Assembly: GCA_024642115.1 (NCBI GenBank)
Contig: JAHEBU010000006.1
Location: forward strand, 62,001-126,000
Source of the DNA: Marivivens sp.
GTDB lineage: Bacteria; Pseudomonadota; Alphaproteobacteria; Rhodobacterales; Rhodobacteraceae
DNA: 64,000 nt
Reading direction: 5' to 3'
In this document: positions 18,386 through 28,306 of the stretch, one piece after another
Numbering within the stretch: the first letter of the stretch is position 1
How the letters are laid out: each line of letters starts with the position of its first letter
Made by a program: the position numbers and the translations under genes
Notes under the pieces: model-generated
Database searches by the model: none
The model's input: the letters and a program-made list of their open reading frames with translations, nothing else
Told to the model about the DNA's origin: nothing

Positions 18386-19437
18386 GCGTCCTGCGCATGA
18401 TGACCGCCCGGCGCGGTGGCAAGGGGTGGCACTGGACCGACGTGTTCACCTGGGCTTGGCTCATCATGGGGCTGATCGTGATGTTCGGCCCCGCCCTCTG
18501 GCTGGTGCTGTCCTCGTTCAAGACGCCCGCCGCGCTTGCCGAATTTCCGCCTACCATTCTGCCCTATGCCGCCCAGACCGTGTCTGTCACCATAGATGGA
18601 CAGGTCAAGGACCTTCCGCTCTTCACCACCACGCTCGACGACGGCACCGTCCGGCAACTGGCCGAGGTGCGGCGGCTGGGAACAATGGCCACAATGGTCG
18701 ATCCCGCCAACCCAACCGACAGCGTCAAGGTCAACATCCAGAACCGCACCCCCGTCCGGCAGATTGCCTTTGCCACGTCGAACTATGTCGATCCCTTGGA
18801 AAAGAACAACTTCGGGCTTTACCTCTGGAACTCGGTCTTTGTGACCACGATGGCGACGATCATCACGCTGCTGACCAATTCGATGGCCGCGTTCGCGCTG
18901 TCGAAATACGATTTCCGGGGGCGCAACGCGGTGATGCTGCTGATCGTGGCCACGCTCATGGTCCCGCTCTCGGTCAACCTTGTGCCGCTTTATTCGGTGA
19001 TCTCCCAACTTGGGCTGCTCGACACGCTCTGGGGCGTCATCCTGCCCACCGTCGCCACCCCCACCGGCGTATTCCTGCTGCGGCAATACATGCTGACCAT
19101 CCCTGATGAGTTGATCGAGGCGGCGCGCATGGACAAGGCGTCGGAATGGCAGATCTACTGGCGGATCGTCCTGCCGCTGACCGGCCCCGCGCTGGCGGTG
19201 CTGGCCATCTTCTCGGTAGTCTGGCGCTGGAACGATTTCCTCTGGCCGCTCATCGTGCTCAGCCGCAAAGAGGTGTTCACGCTCCAAGTCGGCCTTAACA
19301 CCTTTGCGGGCGAACTGAACGTGCAGTGGCACTATATCCTCGCCATGACCGTCGCCACGATGATCCCGGTCATCATCGTCTTTGTCTTTCTGCAAAAATT
19401 CATCACGTCCGGCATCGCCAGCACGGGCTTGAAATAA
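18382..19437 (+). CDS. oligosaccharide ABC transporter, MalG-type permease with enlarged periplasmic loop
   Basis: A 351-aa permease partnering the MalF-type protein. The coupling motif is IEAARMDKASEWQIYWRIVL. Between the first span (ending near ALWLVLSSF) and the second (LWNSVFVTTMATIITLL) there is an unusually long ~85-residue periplasmic stretch containing VSVTIDGQVKDLPLFTTTL and VDPANPTDSVKVNIQNRTP; ordinary MalG-type permeases are ~275-300 aa. ATG at 18382 chosen with GGAGGG 7 nt upstream, overlapping the previous stop. The insert may contact the binding protein or substrate. Confidence 0.87.
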   Translation: MSVLRMMTARRGGKGWHWTDVFTWAWLIMGLIVMFGPALWLVLSSFKTPAALAEFPPTILPYAAQTVSVTIDGQVKDLPLFTTTLDDGTVRQLAEVRRLGTMATMVDPANPTDSVKVNIQNRTPVRQIAFATSNYVDPLEKNNFGLYLWNSVFVTTMATIITLLTNSMAAFALSKYDFRGRNAVMLLIVATLMVPLSVNLVPLYSVISQLGLLDTLWGVILPTVATPTGVFLLRQYMLTIPDELIEAARMDKASEWQIYWRIVLPLTGPALAVLAIFSVVWRWNDFLWPLIVLSRKEVFTLQVGLNTFAGELNVQWHYILAMTVATMIPVIIVFVFLQKFITSGIASTGLK

Positions 19438-19447
19438 AGGACCGATC

Positions 19448-20445
<998 letters not shown>

Positions 20446-20461
<16 letters not shown>

Positions 20462-21321
20462 AGCCACCTCTCGAAAAATGCCAGCACAGCGGCCCGCATC
20501 GCAGGCGTCTCCTGATGGCCATGGTCCGGCTCGATCATCACCGCCAGCCGGTCCTCGACGCCCGCATATCCCACCCGCAGATCGGCCAGCGCCACCTCGC
20601 GCCCCCGCTCGGGCGTCAGCGGGTCCAGCGCGCCCAAGCCCACGAACTGCGGGCGCGGGGACACCATACCGGCGATCTGGCCATTGCGGGCAACGCCCAG
20701 CAATCCCGGCACGGTCAGATAGATGCCATGCAGGTCGTGCGCCCCCGCCGCGATCAATTCCTCGAAATCCGCCAGACAGCACAGTTGGGCCAGGGCCGCC
20801 ACGCGACCATCCACAGCAGCCAGCCAATACCCAAGGGTGCAACCCATCGACAGGCCGTACACCCCGATCCGGCCCGCATCGACCCAACCCTGCGACGCCA
20901 GCCAATCCACCTGCGATGACAACTCGCCCATCATCCGGCCCGCCAGCGACCCACCGCGCCACAGGGCCGCCTTGGCCGCCGCACTCTCGTCCTCGCCCGC
21001 CCGCGCCCCGAAACAGGGCATGTCCAGACAGACCGAGGCGATGCCGCGCGCTAGCAACTCTGGCCCCAATGGGGAAGGCTGCGCCGGACGCCCCTCGGTC
21101 AACTCCTTCGCCCCTATATGATAGGCTCCACCATGGGCGTGGATGACCAGAACGGCGGGAAACGGCCCCGTCCCGTCCGGGCGCAGCAGGATGCCGGTCA
21201 CCGGCGCATCGTCCGCACCCGCGAACTCCAGAACATACCGCCCCGGCCCCACCTGCCGTTCGGACCGGAACGCCAGCGGGTGCTGCCCGATCTCGAACCG
21301 TCGGGCCAATTCCTCCCTCAT
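20446..21321 (-). CDS. alpha/beta hydrolase (esterase-like)
   Basis: A 291-aa serine hydrolase of the dienelactone-hydrolase/acetyl-xylan-esterase-like type. The oxyanion region is VIHAHGGAYH (~59-68), the nucleophile elbow GLSMGC (Ser158), the acid probably Asp233 in GALDPLTP, and the His in EPDHGHQETP (~264-273). Cytosolic. The ATG overlaps the sulfotransferase stop (ATGA), so the two are co-translated. Facing the oligosaccharide operon, it could deacetylate imported sugars, but its operon partner is a sulfotransferase, so this is a guess. Confidence 0.75.
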
Positions 21322-21953
21322 GCAGGCTCGCCCCCCAAGACAGCCCAGAAATCATCCGCCTGGTTGAGGTGCGGAAACGGGCGGTCCGGAACGGGTACAT
21401 CCAGAAACCGGCAAATCGGCTCCCATCCTTCGGCCACGTCGAACACCAACAGGCGGCCCTCCGGCACGGCGGCGCGCACCTCGGCCTCGCGGCGCAGCAG
21501 GGCGGCGATGCAGGTATCGTGATCCTCGGGGTGGCCCTGAAATGTCGATTCGGACAGGACCGGCCCCATTGCATCCATCATGGCGGTGATGTGCGGCGGC
21601 AACGGCATGTCGCGGTACAGCCGGTTCAGCTTCATGATGGTCTTGGAATAGCTTTTCCACCAGCTTTCAGGGGGGCGGGTCGAATGGATGACCAACGCGA
21701 CGGGAAAGGCATCCATCGACGCCCGCCAGACATGGGCACCCGGCCAGTCCACCTGCGCCTGATACCCCTCGAACGCATCGGCCAACTGGCCATGGTCGCC
21801 CTCGATGATGCGCAGCCACAGCGGCACCGCCTGCGGATTCCGGAACACCTCTTCCATGTGATGGCAGGGGGCAAACCCCAGAATTTCCAGTGCCAGTTTC
21901 AGCGACCGTGTGCCGGTCCGGCCAAAACCGGACCCGATAACGCGCAAAGCCAT
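21318..21953 (-). CDS. sulfotransferase family protein
   Basis: A 211-aa protein with the PAPS 5'-phosphosulfate loop near the N-terminus (RVIGSGFGRTGTRSLKLAL) and the later HSTRPPESWWKSY segment, which corresponds to the 3'-phosphate-binding Arg/Ser region. This is the small bacterial P-loop sulfotransferase type whose acceptor is usually unknown. The closing LNQADDFWAVL is also typical of the group. AAAGG lies upstream of the ATG. First gene of a two-gene leftward unit with the alpha/beta hydrolase. Confidence 0.75.
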   Translation of the reverse strand: MALRVIGSGFGRTGTRSLKLALEILGFAPCHHMEEVFRNPQAVPLWLRIIEGDHGQLADAFEGYQAQVDWPGAHVWRASMDAFPVALVIHSTRPPESWWKSYSKTIMKLNRLYRDMPLPPHITAMMDAMGPVLSESTFQGHPEDHDTCIAALLRREAEVRAAVPEGRLLVFDVAEGWEPICRFLDVPVPDRPFPHLNQADDFWAVLGGEPA

Positions 21954-21966
21954 AGGCCCAGCCTTT

Positions 21967-21996
21967 CAAAAAAGAATGCGGGCGACTCGGCCCGCA
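21967..21996 (-). terminator. rho-independent terminator after the 22005 hypothetical gene
   Basis: On the minus strand, TGCGGGC (21996-21990) pairs with GCCCGCA (21983-21977) around a 6-nt loop and is followed within 3 nt by a CTTTTTTG tract. This is a classical terminator for the gene ending at 22005, and it separates that gene from the sulfotransferase start at 21953. Confidence 0.75.
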
Positions 21997-22004
21997 GGAT
22001 CACC

Positions 22005-22628
22005 CTACACCGGACGGGGCAATCGGGCGAACAGACGCAAGGCATGGCTTGGATCGGTCGCCACGGCGGGCAACACCGGATCATAGGCCGCGCGGATCAC
22101 CCCAGCGATATCGGGGCGCAACACAGCCACCCCCTCGGCCAGCACAAGGGGCGAAGCGTCCTGAAACGCTGTGTCCGACCACAGCAGGATCAACTGCACG
22201 GCCTGCGACAGGGCCAGCGTCGCGGCAGGCACGGCGGACAGATGATCGTCCATGCGGATGAACACGAAACAGGCGCGGATCGCACCCTCGGGGTCAAAGC
22301 GAAAGATGCGGTATTGATTGGCCTCGGCGGCTTTCAGGCGGGCCAACAGCGGAGCCAGGTCAGGGACCAGACGGTCCAGATCGGGAACCTCGGCCAGTTC
22401 CGCCCAGTCGCGGCAAAAGAACACCATCAGGTTGACGCCCAACTCGGGGTCAAACTCGGCCATCTTGTGACCCGCGAGCGTCACCACCGCCTCGATCGCA
22501 CCCTTGACGACCGACAGGGTGGCATCTTCGACGCCAAAGACGACAGGCACGATGGGCCTGCCCCAGCGGGCACACAGATAGGTGCCGTCCTTGCGGGTGA
22601 ACAGGTGGGATATCTGGTCGGGCGTCAT
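22005..22628 (-). CDS. hypothetical protein
   Basis: A 207-aa protein I do not recognise. It starts MTPDQISHLFTRKDGTYLCA and has alternating hydrophobic strands and helices (VVFGVEDATLSVVKGAIEAV, FFCRDWAELAEVPDLDRLV, RIFRFDPEGAIRACFVFIRM), with no signal peptide or membrane span. The ATG at 22628 is preferred over an upstream in-frame ATG at 22778 because the intervening 50 codons read through a dispersed repeat (22632-22667). AAGGTG, lying inside the repeat end, is the apparent ribosome site. Followed by a strong terminator, so it is a monocistronic gene or the end of a ruvB transcript. Confidence 0.6.
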   Translation of the reverse strand: MTPDQISHLFTRKDGTYLCARWGRPIVPVVFGVEDATLSVVKGAIEAVVTLAGHKMAEFDPELGVNLMVFFCRDWAELAEVPDLDRLVPDLAPLLARLKAAEANQYRIFRFDPEGAIRACFVFIRMDDHLSAVPAATLALSQAVQLILLWSDTAFQDASPLVLAEGVAVLRPDIAGVIRAAYDPVLPAVATDPSHALRLFARLPRPV

Positions 22629-22631
22629 CCG

Positions 22632-22667
22632 GTTCACCTTGCCATAATAACTCCCGCCGGAGGCTCC
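22632..22667. repeat. partial copy of the modular hairpin repeat
   Basis: GGTTCACCTTGCCATAATAA followed by CTCCCGCCGGAGGCTCC. The same string (with CATAACAACT) occurs, reverse-complemented, at the right end of the copy at 54911-55064, and a near match starts the copy at 28307. Only one arm of the inverted repeat is present. It lies immediately upstream of the gene starting at 22628. Confidence 0.75.
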
Positions 22668-22828
22668 GAAAGATCGGACAGGAGCGGCGGTCAACCATGT
22701 GGGTAGCATCCAGGGCCCAAGGACAAAAGCCCCCCAAGTCACCGGAGCCGGTCCGGCACCCAAAACCGACGTTAACACTTTTATCTTTTTAGTTCAGCGG
22801 CTTGAAATCCGTTCAACCGTGCACGCCC

Positions 22829-23860
22829 TCACCCGAACAAATCCGCGGTACCCTTCGGCGGTTCCAGTCCCAGATGCCGCCACGCCCCCTGGGTCAGCAT
22901 CCGCCCCCGCGGGGTTCGCTGGATCAGCCCCTGCTGAAGCAGGAACGGCTCGATCACCTCCTCCAGCGAATCCCGGCTCTCCGACAGGGCGGCACACAGG
23001 GTCTCGATCCCCACCGGACCACCCGCGTAACTCTCGGCAAGCAACCTCAGATAGCGGCGGTCGGCCCCATCCAGACCCAAATGATCGACACCCAACCGGG
23101 TCAGCGCCCGGTCAGCAATCTCACGGGTCACTTTGCCGTTCCCTTCGACCAGCGCAAAATCGACAACCCGGCGCAGCAACCGACCCGCGATCCGCGGCGT
23201 CCCCCGCGCCCGCTTGGCGATCTCAAGCGCGCCGTCCTCTTCGGCCGGGGCCCCCATCAGCCGGGCGCCGCGCGTCACGATCTGATGCAGTTCCGGGACG
23301 GTATAGAATTCCAGCCGGGTCGGGATCCCAAATCGATCGCGCAGGGGGGTGGTGAGCAGCCCCATCCGGGTCGTCGCCCCGACCAGGGTAAAGGGCTGCA
23401 ACTCGATCCGGACGGTGCGGGCGGCGGGCCCCTCACCAATCACGAGGTCCAGCTCGAAATCCTCAAGTGCGGGATAGAGGATCTCTTCGACGACCGGATT
23501 CAGGCGGTGAATCTCGTCGATGAACAGCACATCCCGCGCCTCGAGGTTGGTCAGGATGGCCGCCAGATCGCCCGCCTTGGCCAGAACCGGGCCGGACGTC
23601 ATCCGGAAATTCACGCCGAGCTCGCGGGCCATGATCTGGGCGAGCGTCGTCTTTCCCAGGCCGGGGGGGCCGTGAAACAGGGTGTGATCCATCGCCTCGC
23701 CGCGCATTTTCGCGCTTTGGATGAACACCCGCAGGTTCGCCCGCGCCTCGGCCTGCCCGACAAAATCATCAAGCGACTGAGGGCGCAGCGCCCGGTCATG
23801 ATCGGCGGCTGTATCCTCGGGCTGGCGGGCTGGGCGCAAAGTGGGATCAGGCTGGGTCAT
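22829..23860 (-). CDS. ruvB: Holliday junction branch-migration ATPase RuvB
   Basis: A 343-aa AAA+ motor that drives branch migration with RuvA. After the leader [10 protein letters not shown] (RuvB N-terminal signature), Walker A is GPPGLGKTT (~64-72), Walker [13 protein letters not shown], sensor 1 LVGATTRMG, the arginine finger in TTPLRDRFG, and a C-terminal winged helix ending in [16 protein letters not shown]. Normal family length. Downstream of ruvA, separated by 121 nt containing two perfect palindromes. Confidence 0.97.
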   Translation of the reverse strand: MTQPDPTLRPARQPEDTAADHDRALRPQSLDDFVGQAEARANLRVFIQSAKMRGEAMDHTLFHGPPGLGKTTLAQIMARELGVNFRMTSGPVLAKAGDLAAILTNLEARDVLFIDEIHRLNPVVEEILYPALEDFELDLVIGEGPAARTVRIELQPFTLVGATTRMGLLTTPLRDRFGIPTRLEFYTVPELHQIVTRGARLMGAPAEEDGALEIAKRARGTPRIAGRLLRRVVDFALVEGNGKVTREIADRALTRLGVDHLGLDGADRRYLRLLAESYAGGPVGIETLCAALSESRDSLEEVIEPFLLQQGLIQRTPRGRMLTQGAWRHLGLEPPKGTADLFG

Positions 23861-23911
23861 GCCGCTACCTTGCCCGGCAGATCACAGGGGCGCAACGGCA
23901 GCCAGCTTAGC

Positions 23912-23954
23912 GCGGAAAATGCGCATTTTCCGCCACGATTTCCGCGCGGAAATC
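23912..23954. repeat. two adjacent perfect palindromes between ruvA and ruvB
   Basis: A 22-nt perfect palindrome built on GGAAAATGCGCATTTTCC (23912-23933) is followed after 3 nt by an 18-nt perfect palindrome, GATTTCCGCGCGGAAATC (23937-23954). Both centre on GCGC/CGCG and share the GGAAA motif. They can form cruciforms or RNA hairpins in the ruvAB transcript. No U-tract follows. Function not known. Confidence 0.7.
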
Positions 23955-23981
23955 GCGCCCGGCAGATCTGAGGTGCGTCAG

Positions 23982-24632
23982 TCATCCTTTGGGCGCCAAA
24001 AGCTTGAGCGCGGCGCGGATCAGCGCGCCCGTCTCAAGCCCTGCCTCGTTCCCCAACGCCTGCGCGACGGCTCCTGCCGCCTCTCCCGGCGCGTAGCCGA
24101 GATTGGCCAAAGCTGACAGGGCCTCGGATTGTGCCGGGTTTGACTGCGCGACCGGCCTGACCACACGCGGGGACGCTTCGATCACTTCATCCCCCATCGC
24201 CTGCGCGACTGATCCGCCGATTGCCATGACCGAGGGAGCCTTGTCCTTGAGATCGAGAATGACCTTTTGCGCGGTCTTGGGGCCGACCCCCTTGGCCCTT
24301 GCGATGGCGTTCCAGTCGCCCAGGGCCACGGCCCGGCTGACCCCGTCCGGCCCCAGCGCCCCCTGAATCGACAGCGCCGCCTTGGCGCCCACCCCCTGCA
24401 CGGTCATCAGCAGGCGGTGCCATTCCTTTTCGGCAAGGGTCGTGAAACCAAAAAGCTGCATCACGTCCTCGCGGACCAGCAGGTCGGTATAAAGCGCCAC
24501 TGCCTCGCCCACCCGCGGCAGGGCGGCCATGGTCCGGTCAGAGACAAAGACGATATACCCCACCCCGCGCACATCGATCAGGACATGATCGGTTGCGCGA
24601 TAGTCAAGGATGCCCGAAATCTTGCCGATCAT
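23982..24632 (-). CDS. ruvA: Holliday junction DNA-binding protein RuvA
   Basis: A 216-aa subunit that grips four-way junctions and recruits RuvB. N-terminal OB-fold [19 protein letters not shown], then helix-hairpin-helix pairs ([16 protein letters not shown] and [20 protein letters not shown]), an acidic/flexible linker, and domain III ending [10 protein letters not shown]. The start overlaps the ruvC stop by 4 nt (ATGA). Standard alphaproteobacterial order ruvC-ruvA-ruvB. Confidence 0.96.
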   Translation of the reverse strand: MIGKISGILDYRATDHVLIDVRGVGYIVFVSDRTMAALPRVGEAVALYTDLLVREDVMQLFGFTTLAEKEWHRLLMTVQGVGAKAALSIQGALGPDGVSRAVALGDWNAIARAKGVGPKTAQKVILDLKDKAPSVMAIGGSVAQAMGDEVIEASPRVVRPVAQSNPAQSEALSALANLGYAPGEAAGAVAQALGNEAGLETGALIRAALKLLAPKG

Positions 24633-25135
24633 CCTGCTGCCCTTTGAATGGCGCGGGCCAGATGGCCGGCCGATTGCAGGTGATGGGCGTGACAGATTGC
24701 AATTGCCAACGCATCGGCCGCATCCGGCCCCTTGAACACCACGCCGGGCAGTTGCAGGCGGACCATATGCTGGACTTGCACCTTGTCCGCGTGGCCCACC
24801 CCCACGACAGCCTTTTTCACCGCGTTGGGGGCGTGTTCCCCGACGGGCAAACCGGCCTGCGCCGGGACCAGCAGGGCGATGCCCCGCGCCTGCCCCAATT
24901 TCAGTGTTCCCGCCCCGTCCTTGTTGACAAAAGTGTTCTCGACCGCTGCCGCATCGGGCGCATAGGTGCGCAAGACGTGGCTGAGTTGGTCGAAAAGCGA
25001 CAACAGGCGCACCGCCAGATCATCGCCCACCGAATGACAGATGCCGTTCGCCACATGGCTGAGCCGCGATCCCTGCACGTCGATGACGCCCCAGCCCATG
25101 TTCCGCAGGCCCGGATCAATGCCCAAAACGCGCAT
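24629..25135 (-). CDS. ruvC: crossover junction endodeoxyribonuclease RuvC
   Basis: A 168-aa Holliday junction resolvase. The RNase H-like catalytic acids are visible: [19 protein letters not shown] (first Asp), [12 protein letters not shown] (Glu) and the C-terminal pair in [18 protein letters not shown]. The start is placed at MRVLGIDPG, the conserved N-terminus; the frame is open upstream but that part has no family similarity. First gene of the ruv unit. Confidence 0.96.
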   Translation of the reverse strand: MRVLGIDPGLRNMGWGVIDVQGSRLSHVANGICHSVGDDLAVRLLSLFDQLSHVLRTYAPDAAAVENTFVNKDGAGTLKLGQARGIALLVPAQAGLPVGEHAPNAVKKAVVGVGHADKVQVQHMVRLQLPGVVFKGPDAADALAIAICHAHHLQSAGHLARAIQRAAG

Positions 25136-25172
25136 GCTGCCCCCTGTTGGTGTTGTTCTTGCAACAGGCCTA

Positions 25173-25187
25173 GCACAAAAGAGGAAC
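25173..25187 (-). promoter_or_regulatory. possible LexA-type SOS box upstream of ruvC
   Basis: On the minus strand GTTC-N7-GTGC lies ~40-50 nt upstream of the ruvC start. The known alphaproteobacterial LexA box is GTTC-N7-GTTC, so this differs at one of eight positions. ruv genes are SOS-controlled in many bacteria. Weak on sequence alone. Confidence 0.3.
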
Positions 25188-25461
25188 ATGCGCCAAGGGC
25201 GATTAGATGCCGCGCCGCAGCATCGCTGCCGCATTTCCGCCGCAATCGTTGTCGAAAAGCGTCATCCGCCGCTGCGACACCGACATTTCAAACCCTTTAT
25301 TTACAAAGGATTTACACGGGAAGCCGCTCAATAAACAGGCATTCTGAAAACGCATGTGACCTATGCAAAAACGACACTGGTGCGGACAAACAGACAAGCC
25401 TAGATGCGCATCACAACATGAGACATCGCTGCTGTTGAGCAGCCCCGCAACATCAAGGAAC
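25188..25461. other. intergenic region between ruvC and the DUF1127 gene
   Basis: Together with 25136-25187 this is a 326-nt divergent gap. It contains an AT-rich patch (CCTTTATTTACAAAGGATTT around 25295-25315) that may hold promoter elements for the DUF1127 gene. I see no convincing gene, RNA or repeat. Confidence 0.4.
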
Positions 25462-25683
25462 ATGGCCATGGCCGCTTTTGACACCACCCGCTCTTTCACC
25501 GCGCCGTCGATGGCCGGTCGTATCACTTCTGTTTTCGCATCGCTGTTCAGCGCGCTGTCCGACTGGAACGATGCGCGGATCACCCGCAAGTCGCTGTCGC
25601 GCCTGTCGGCCCGGGAACTGGACGATATCGGCCTGTCCTACGGCGACATCGACGCCATCGCGACCCGCGACGCCCGCAACTAA
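25462..25683 (+). CDS. DUF1127 small protein
   Basis: A 73-aa protein with the C-terminal DUF1127 (YjiS-like) motif: RLSARELDDIGLSYGDIDAIA. The N-terminal half is amphipathic (SMAGRITSVFASLFSALSDW). AAGGAAC precedes the ATG at 25462; a second in-frame ATG two codons later is possible. Arg-rich DUF1127 proteins in alphaproteobacteria have been linked to RNA turnover and to phosphate or stress responses, but no specific role can be read here. Monocistronic, with a strong terminator downstream. Confidence 0.8.
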   Translation: MAMAAFDTTRSFTAPSMAGRITSVFASLFSALSDWNDARITRKSLSRLSARELDDIGLSYGDIDAIATRDARN

Positions 25684-25721
25684 GCCGCCTGGTCGCTTTC
25701 GGGCGACCTTAAAACGATTGA

Positions 25722-25757
25722 AGCCGCGCCCGGACTGTCGTCCGGCGCGGCTTTTTC
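25722..25757 (+). terminator. rho-independent terminator after the DUF1127 gene
   Basis: AGCCGCGCCCGGAC pairs with GTCCGGCGCGGCT (one bulged C) around a 4-nt loop and is followed directly by TTTTTCGTT. Confidence 0.85.
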
Positions 25758-25777
25758 GTTGATCGGCCGTAGCCAGA

Positions 25778-26122
25778 TCAGTGCAAGAATGCGTTGGCCT
25801 GTTTGGCAACCCAGGTCGATACCGGGTCCGCCTGCATGATCCAAGCGCCGCCCTGTTCGATGATCGACCCAGTAGCAAGGGTGTTCACCCGGTCGCCATA
25901 GACGGCCGACCCAAGGCTGAGCAGCAGGAACGATTTGAACAGAAAGAAGGCTCCGACGAGGATCAACAGCGCGTTCAAAGGCAGCCGGGGCGCACGGCGA
26001 CGGGGCCGTGCCACGATCAGACCGTCAGACAGCATCCGCAACCGGACACCATTGCGCATCCGTGCGTGAACCTGGTTGATCCGATTCAACCGCTTTTCGA
26101 ATGGGACTTGGCTCATCGCCAT
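25778..26122 (-). CDS. single-span membrane protein of unknown function
   Basis: A 114-aa protein beginning MAMSQVPFEKRLNRINQVHA. A basic cytoplasmic segment (ARPRRRAPRLPLN) leads into one membrane span (ALLILVGAFFLFKSFLLLSL), followed by a short outer part (GDRVNTLATGSIIEQGGAW). The ATG at 26122 has GGAGG 5 nt upstream; an earlier in-frame ATG at 26152 lacks one. Not recognised. Convergent with the DUF1127 gene across its terminator. Confidence 0.65.
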   Translation of the reverse strand: MAMSQVPFEKRLNRINQVHARMRNGVRLRMLSDGLIVARPRRRAPRLPLNALLILVGAFFLFKSFLLLSLGSAVYGDRVNTLATGSIIEQGGAWIMQADPVSTWVAKQANAFLH

Positions 26123-26224
26123 GACAGCCTCCGTGTGAAGCCCCCACCTCACCCGACCAATCTCAGGGTCAATTGTGGCAATTTTGGGGCAACCCGCATC
26201 GGTTGGTCAAATTTGACCCTAATT

Positions 26225-27097
26225 TTAAAGGCCCTTGGCGAGAGTCAGCGTGGTCCAGTCAACAATGTCTTCGCGGTGTACCAGATTGATCCCGGACCGT
26301 GCATAAGCGGTCAGGACATCGTCGGCCTGTTCGACCAGAAGGCCCGACAGAATCACCCTTCCCCCCGGCGTCAGATGCCGCCCCATGTCCGGAGCGAGGG
26401 CGATCAGTGGTCCCTTTAGGATATTGGCCAGAATCAGATCAAAGGGGGCAGCTTCGGCCAGATCGGGCGCGTCAAATCCCGCTGCCTCGACACAGCGCAC
26501 GCGGTCCGCCAGCCCATTTGCCGCCACATTTGCTGCCGCAACATCAACGGCGACCGGGTCGATGTCACTGGCCAGAACCGGATTGGGGAACACATGCGCC
26601 GCCGCCATGGCCAGAACCGCCGTGCCGCAGCCGATGTCGACGACGTTCTGCGCCATTATCCCCTGCGCGGCCAACCGGTCGATCGCCCGCAGGCATCCCA
26701 GCGTGGTGCCGTGGTGCCCGGTACCAAAGGCCATCGCAGCCTCGATAAGCAGGGGAATGCTGCCATCGGGGATCCTGTCGGCGTCGTGGCTGCCATGGAC
26801 CCAGAACCGCCCGGCTTGGACGGGCGCAAGTTCCCGACGGACCTTGGCGACCCAATCTTCGTCCGGCACTTCGGACACGACAAAGGGGCGCAGGCCAAAG
26901 GCTGCCTCGATCAGGGCGAACCCAGCCAGATCAGGCGGATCGACGAAATAGGCGCCCACCTCGTACAGGCCCGATCCGTCCTCTACCTCGGTCACGCCGA
27001 CAGCGGTGGGTTCGGGCGTCATCTCTTCGATGGCGTCGGCCACGGTCTGAGCAAGGTCCTGTCCGGTCACGGTGGTCAGGGCGGCGTAGGTGAGCAT
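26225..27097 (-). CDS. prmA: ribosomal protein L11 methyltransferase
   Basis: A 290-aa SAM-dependent methyltransferase expected to trimethylate L11. The SAM-binding loop is VVDIGCGTAVLAMAAAHVF, the acidic strand LASDIDPVAVDVAAANV, and the catalytic-region motif LILANILKGPLIALAPDM; the preceding AFGTGHHGTTLGCL is a PrmA hallmark. ATG at 27097 chosen with AGGAG 6 nt upstream (a TTG two codons earlier overlaps that site). E. coli PrmA is 293 aa. Confidence 0.93.
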   Translation of the reverse strand: MLTYAALTTVTGQDLAQTVADAIEEMTPEPTAVGVTEVEDGSGLYEVGAYFVDPPDLAGFALIEAAFGLRPFVVSEVPDEDWVAKVRRELAPVQAGRFWVHGSHDADRIPDGSIPLLIEAAMAFGTGHHGTTLGCLRAIDRLAAQGIMAQNVVDIGCGTAVLAMAAAHVFPNPVLASDIDPVAVDVAAANVAANGLADRVRCVEAAGFDAPDLAEAAPFDLILANILKGPLIALAPDMGRHLTPGGRVILSGLLVEQADDVLTAYARSGINLVHREDIVDWTTLTLAKGL

Positions 27098-27159
27098 GGT
27101 CAACTCCTGCGGTCGGGTTGCCCCCGGTTAGGGCGCGGCGCAGCCCCCGTCAATCGCGG

Positions 27160-28281
27160 CTAGAGGCCGCGGGCCACGAGGGCGGCATCGGCGGCGATCC
27201 GTTCGGCCTCGCGGCTCATCGCCCAAAGCTGACCATCGGCGGACGGCTTGTAGGAACAGAAGTAAAGGCCGCGGGCCGCTGTCCGGTCGCCACTGATCCG
27301 GGGGCGGCCCTGATCGTCCAGGACCTCGGGCGCGTCGCCCAGCAACGGTCGCAGATCAGTGCGATAGCCGGTGGCAAGGATGATGACGTCATAGTCAGCC
27401 TCGACACCATCCGCGAAATGGACGGTTGTCCCGTCCGACCTGACGGGCCCCTGCCGCGCCGTGATCCGCCCGGCCTTGAGCGCCGCAAGAGTGCCGACAT
27501 CTATCAGGGGGATCTGCCCGTCCTCGATGATCTGGCTGATCGGCCCCTTGGCAGCCTGCCGCAGACCATATTGGTCGTAGTGTCCCAGTTTCATTCGCAA
27601 CACCGGCATCATCAGTGCTTCGGCGGTCTTGTAGGGCAGGACCTTTCGGACGATCCCGAAGGACGTGATCGGGATGCCGAACAATTCCTTTGGCAAAAGG
27701 TTCACCGGGCTGCGCACGGCAATGTCCACGGTGACGCCGGCATCCGCCAGATCGAGGGCGATGTCGCCGCCAGAATTGCCAAAGCCGACGACCAGAACGC
27801 GCTTGCCCCGGACGTCGTCTGGATTGCGATAGGCTGACGAATGAAGAACCGCACCCCGAAAGTAGGGCAGCCCCGGCCATTCTGCCAGATGCGGCGTGGC
27901 GTTCATGCCCGTGGCAAACACCAGAACCTCGGCACTTTCCGTTCCGGCGTCGGTTTGCACCTCCCAGCCCGCGCCTTTGGCCGCCACCCGACGCACATCA
28001 ACCCCCAGCCGGGGGGACAGGCCAAAGTGGCGGGCATACCCCTCGAGATAGGCAATCACTTCTGCCTTGGCCGGATAGCGGCCCTTGGCCCGCGGCATCG
28101 GCCAGCCCGGCAATCCGGACCGCCCTCGCGCTGTGTGCAGTTTCAGCCGGTCGTAGTGACTGCGCCAGCTTTGGCCGATGGTGGGCGCACGGTCGAGGAT
28201 CTCGGCCTCCAGCCCCATCCGTTTCAGACAGGCCGCCGTTGCCAGCCCGGCAGGTCCTGCCCCGATCACGATGGCGCGCAT
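27160..28281 (-). CDS. flavin-containing NAD(P)H monooxygenase-like protein
   Basis: A 373-aa FAD protein. An N-terminal FAD loop (RAIVIGAGPAGLATAACL), the region YDRLKLHTARGRSGLPG as in YUCCA/FMO-type oxygenases, a second NADPH loop (KRVLVVGFGNSGGDIALDL) and a closing DVIILATGYRTDLRPLL are all present. Similar proteins oxygenate N or S atoms or act in Baeyer-Villiger reactions; the substrate is unknown. ATG at 28281 with GGGGGA upstream. Downstream of priA, separated by a repeat that can terminate transcription. Confidence 0.85.
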   Translation of the reverse strand: MRAIVIGAGPAGLATAACLKRMGLEAEILDRAPTIGQSWRSHYDRLKLHTARGRSGLPGWPMPRAKGRYPAKAEVIAYLEGYARHFGLSPRLGVDVRRVAAKGAGWEVQTDAGTESAEVLVFATGMNATPHLAEWPGLPYFRGAVLHSSAYRNPDDVRGKRVLVVGFGNSGGDIALDLADAGVTVDIAVRSPVNLLPKELFGIPITSFGIVRKVLPYKTAEALMMPVLRMKLGHYDQYGLRQAAKGPISQIIEDGQIPLIDVGTLAALKAGRITARQGPVRSDGTTVHFADGVEADYDVIILATGYRTDLRPLLGDAPEVLDDQGRPRISGDRTAARGLYFCSYKPSADGQLWAMSREAERIAADAALVARGL

Positions 28282-28306
28282 GGAAGTCCCCCGTCTGTTT
28301 CGGCCC

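Noticed and set aside
22629-22778. 50-codon N-terminal extension of the hypothetical gene at 22005
   Set aside because: The extension reads through a dispersed repeat and a proline/glycine-rich spacer, and a better placed ATG follows at 22628.
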